Below are positions 60,801-64,000 of a stretch of 64,000 nucleotides of DNA, one piece after another. The number at the start of each line of letters is the position of its first letter. Positions within the stretch are counted from its first letter, which is position 1. The notes under the pieces are model-generated. The model did no database searches, was not told the DNA's origin, and was given only the letters and a program-made list of their open reading frames with translations. Where the stretch lies: the NCBI RefSeq assembly GCF_041146395.1, contig NC_090985.1:1525501-1589500 (forward strand). The letters run 5' to 3'. A program made the translations under genes and the position numbers. Source of the stretch: Eulemur rufifrons (taxonomy: Eukaryota; Chordata; Mammalia; Primates; Lemuridae).

Positions 60801-62668
60801 CCCTTCTCCGGGGATCCTAGAAGCAAGAGGAACTGGCTGTCCCTGCAGAAGTTCCTTGATTTACATTAATGAGAAGCGGCTGGGCCCTCAGTGCGGGAAC
60901 GGAAGAGCATAAAACAGAGACATCAGGGACTGAGATGTTTGCTGTGGCCTCAGTGTGTCACGTGTTACCTCCAGCAGGAGCTGTTGGAGGGGACCCGGGT
61001 GTGAGTGTGCTTGGGAGCCCGGCTGTGGAGCGAGGGCAGGTGGTGACAAGGGGACAGGCCGAGGAGGGGACAGGAAGGGCGGCTGGGGCCTGGGTAGTGG
61101 TTTCCAGAGTCCTCCGTGGTGAGGAGGCGGCAGGAGGACAGCGCCCCATGCAGGCATCGGGGCCCAGGCAGAGCTGTGGGGCTCAGGTCAGGGGGGCAAA
61201 GCGTCTGGAGGTACCTGCAGAGGGGACACCAGGCCCCCTCCTGACGGTGGGGTCATCTCCACTCCTGGGGGTCAAGAAAGCCGTGTGGGCAGGGGCAAGC
61301 TTAGGTTAAGCTGGAGGGAAGAGGGTGTGTGATTAGCAATGGGGCGGGGGTTGTCTGTTAGCAAAGACGGTGGTCCCCTGCGGGCGCAGCGGGAGGGGGC
61401 AGGGAACAGCAGGGAACGGCTGAGTGGAGCAGGACAAGAGCAGGCTCCATTAACGGGCAGTTTCATGAATTATTAAATAAACAGAAAACAGAGAGAAACA
61501 GGCGGTGTTTACCTTTGCAGTGGACACATGCCCTAGCCCTGCGTGCGCACATCTGTGCAGCTTCCCAGCGGCCTCTCCGAGGGCGTGTGAGAGGCAGCTG
61601 CAGGCTTGGTGGGGCACTGGCGGGTCTCCAACTAGTTGTCCTGGGCCAGGACCGGAGCCCAGAGAGGCAGCACAGGGACCCTGACCTCGAGCCCCTGCTG
61701 GAGCGGGCAGGGCGTTTGGCATGCCTGCCGAGCAGACTTGCGGGACGTCACCCAGGAGTGGCCCAGGCAGCTGACACCAGGGGCAACAAGCATAGCATGT
61801 CACTTTTGAACAGGACTCCTCAGGACGGCTGTATACACTGAGCTGGTGCCTTGCACGGGAAGGTGGCCCTGCCCGGCTCTCAGCCCCTCTGGGGCCCACG
61901 TGCTGGTCCTGGTCCCCGAGCTGCTCTGTCCAAAGCGTCCCTTCCATTTTGGGTCTGTCGGGTTCTCTCCAGCTACGCCATTGTCGCCTCTGTGTTTCGT
62001 CTTAGTTCGTTTCCGTTTCGACCCGGTCGCAGAGAGAACCTAGCCGTGTGAGACAGGGCACCGGAAGCAGGACCAGGAGACACACGTCGTTTGTTTAAGC
62101 GCGGACAGGTTCAAGCGTTTACTCCTTTAACACCGTGAGTGGGGAAGGCGTGTGTCTGTCCCGGCCAGTCAGGAGACAGAAGTCACACCAGTTAGGGAAA
62201 GTTTAAAGATTTTTTTAGCTAATAAAAGTCAGTAAAGGGGGACCCTGAGGAGTCAGGAATCGCACATGTGGGCAGCAGCGTCCAGCTCTGGGGACGAGAA
62301 AGGACCTGAGAACTGGAAGGGGGGGCCTCACCCCCGAGCCTGAGGCGCAGCCCTCGCTGGAAGCTGCGTCTGCCCCGGGAACCGCGCGCTGGTGGGCGTG
62401 TCCGCACAGGCCGTGGCTGCGGGTGGTCTGCAGGAGCGGCCTGCCCGCTACCTGAGCAGCTCCACAGAGGGCAAAGGAGGGACAGAACTGGGCCACAGAA
62501 CCTCCCACCAGGTGGCCGTGAATCCCCAGCGAGCGCCTGCAGGTGGAGCTGGCCCCAAGGAAGCAGCTCGGGTGAAAGAGTGGATGCCGCCCCACTCCCG
62601 CCCTCTGCTGTGGGACACACTGTGGGAGGACAGTGGCCCTCACCGGGGGAGAGAAGCCCTGTGGCACC

Positions 62669-62977
62669 TTCCTCTGTGCGCGCCCTCCTCTGTGTGCGCC
62701 CCTTCCTCTGTGCGCACCCTCCTCTGTGTGCGCCCCTTCCTCTGTGCGCGCCCTCCTCTGTGCGCGCCCTCCTCTGTGCGCTCCCTTCCTCTGTGCGCGC
62801 CCTTGCTCTGTGTGCACCCTTCCTCTGTGTGCGCCCTCCTCTGTGCGCGCCCCTTCCTCTGTGCGCGCCCCTTCCTCTGTGTGCGCCCCTTCCTCTGTGT
62901 GCGCCCTCCTCTGTGCGCACCTGTTCCTCTATGTGCGCACCCTCCTCTGTGTGTGCCCCTTCCTGTGTGCGCACACG
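62669..62977. repeat. 16-18-bp minisatellite, about 18 units
   Basis: Tandem units of tcctctgtgcgcgccc type, 16 to 18 bp long. They vary at gcgcgccc, tgcgcccct, gcgcaccc and gtgtgcccct. I count about 18 units, the last one degenerate. Length variants of 16 and 18 bp alternate irregularly. Reverse-strand open frames rich in GAHRG or TEEGA are artefacts of the repeat. Confidence 0.93.
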
Positions 62978-63446
62978 CCTCGCCTGTCTCTGCAGCGGCC
63001 TCGTAGAGAAAGCCCAACCGGCACGAGCTGGCAAAGGAGAAGTGTTTACAGGGTGCGGTTTCGGCGTCTGGAAGCAGATAACTGACAGCTGGCGGAGGGG
63101 AACTCCACCTGCATCCCTAAATCGCCCCGTTTCTTTCTGTCTCAGCTGCTAGCCGGGCTGTGCTCGGTAACGTACGTTGTTTCTCAGAGAAACGCGGGAG
63201 CCCGGCACACAGGCTGCTGCAGAAGCGGCTTGGAGGTGCTGCCGCAGGCCAGGTTCCCACTCCCTGGCCTGCTCGAGTGTGGCAGTTACACGCGCATGTT
63301 TACAGAGGGGCTAAATGACGTTAGTTCTTAGCAGTGGCTTCCGGTACGACGTCTGGGCAAGAGCAAGCATGTCCCTGGCTTCCTGTTCACCATGTGCTTT
63401 CCAGTTCAGGAGGAGGTGGCTGAAGCGACCCATTCACGCCTGGCGC

Positions 63447-63482
63447 AGGTCACACCCGGTCAACTCAGGTCAACTCAGGTCA
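63447..63482 (+). promoter_or_regulatory. DR4-type nuclear receptor half-site array (candidate)
   Basis: Half-sites AGGTCA (63447-63452), CGGTCA (63457-63462), AGGTCA (63467-63472) and AGGTCA (63477-63482) lie in the same direction at an exact 10-bp period, each separated by four bases. Direct repeats of AGGTCA spaced by four are the classic RXR heterodimer element (thyroid hormone receptor, LXR, CAR/PXR). The geometry is seen directly. Function is inferred, and the array may simply be a 10-bp tandem repeat. Confidence 0.4.
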
Positions 63483-63960
63483 CGGCAGATGACACCAACA
63501 GCTCTGAGGATGAGCATCTTCTACGAAGCTCAAGTAGCAAACCCGTAGCCTGGGCCCTTCCTTAAGAGAGCCGTGTCCTTCCCAGCCTGCCCGCCTGCCC
63601 CGCATTTGCTTTGGAGAGGGGAATTGAAAGAATTCGTTATTCGGGAAAGGCCTGAAGATCCCTCAGTGAGAAACGGAATGCGTGCTGCGAGACAGGAGCA
63701 GGGCGGGGCAAGCGTGGGGAGGGGATCGCGATGATCCGGAGCGTTTGCGGACCCCACGGGCCCTCTCACTCCCCAGCTCCTGCCGCCAAAACTCAGCCCC
63801 GTACATTCTCTCCAGTGAATTTCGGGGAATCAGATCTCTCCGTCCCTACTTAGTGTGGAAGGTGAGGTCTCAGCCAGAAGTCTCAGGTGCTCCGTGATCC
63901 TTGCTGTGAGGTGCGGTTTTCTTCTGCCGAGAAGGGCTTTGCAGGGGGGTCAGCTGCCTC

Positions 63961-64000
63961 TTTTTTTTTTTTTGAGACAGAGTCGGGCTCTGTCACCCAG
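63961..64000 (-). mobile_element. Minus-strand Alu, cut by window end
   Basis: A T run (63961-63974) is followed by gagacagagtcgggctctgt and cacccag, the reversed 3' end of an Alu. Only about 40 bp are in the window. Confidence 0.85.

Larger units (their letters stand above)
58941..64000 (+). other. Intron 17, 5' part (window ends inside it)
   Basis: The ARNT2 exon beginning AESGQS and the final exon are not found before the window ends. The intron holds a MIR (60575-60800), a 16-18-bp minisatellite (62669-62977), a DR4-like half-site array (63447-63482) and a partial Alu at the end. Stretches 58941-60570, 60800-62660 and 62980-63440 hold nothing I can name. Confidence 0.8.

Noticed and set aside
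62219..63034. 271-codon minus-strand open frame with TEEGAHRG-like repeats
   Set aside because: It translates the 16-18-bp minisatellite.

Overview
This is a window of vertebrate nuclear DNA, from a primate and most likely a strepsirrhine (lemur, loris or galago). It contains Alu-type SINEs, and two of the three full copies carry an extra linker of about 40 bp (containing tatctggacaactaaaaat) that I associate with strepsirrhine Alus. MIR, old L1M-type LINEs and hAT/Tigger-like DNA transposon fossils fill much of the rest. There are no bacterial operons, phage genes or CRISPR arrays.

The only protein-coding gene I can support is ARNT2, the bHLH-PAS transcription factor aryl hydrocarbon receptor nuclear translocator 2, on the plus strand. 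Eleven consecutive coding exons are present (2972-3037, 3360-3445, 33884-33960, 35217-35351, 37305-37379, 44100-44251, 50234-50306, 51164-51287, 54966-55065, 57988-58126, 58790-58940). They total 1178 nt with every codon phase matching across introns. They run from the late PAS-A region through the whole PAS-B/PAC domain into the glutamine/serine-rich C-terminal activation region. The bHLH exons lie upstream of the window. The last coding exons (about 78 residues in human) lie downstream. Exon numbers 7-17 are inferred from a 19-exon human gene.

Layout: 1-2971 is the end of an upstream intron. 3446-33883 is a 30.4-kb intron, largely AT-rich and packed with LINEs (several nested), three Alus, MIRs, a hAT fossil and a striking 26/27-bp GC-rich minisatellite at 14501-15298. 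From about 32.4 kb onward the DNA is GC-rich, introns are short, and three more minisatellites appear: 44-bp units near 40.1 kb, 66/68-bp units near 42.6 kb and 16-18-bp units near 62.8 kb. The window ends inside a minus-strand Alu.

I did not find a new biological system. The observations most worth a second look are: (i) loss of the expected AG acceptor of exon 17 (GG at 58773-58774), which should shift splicing 15 nt downstream and delete five residues, with a 17-G run 70 nt upstream; (ii) the higher-order structure of the 26/27-bp and 66/68-bp minisatellites; (iii) four AGGTCA-like half-sites at an exact 10-bp period (DR4 geometry) at 63447-63482.
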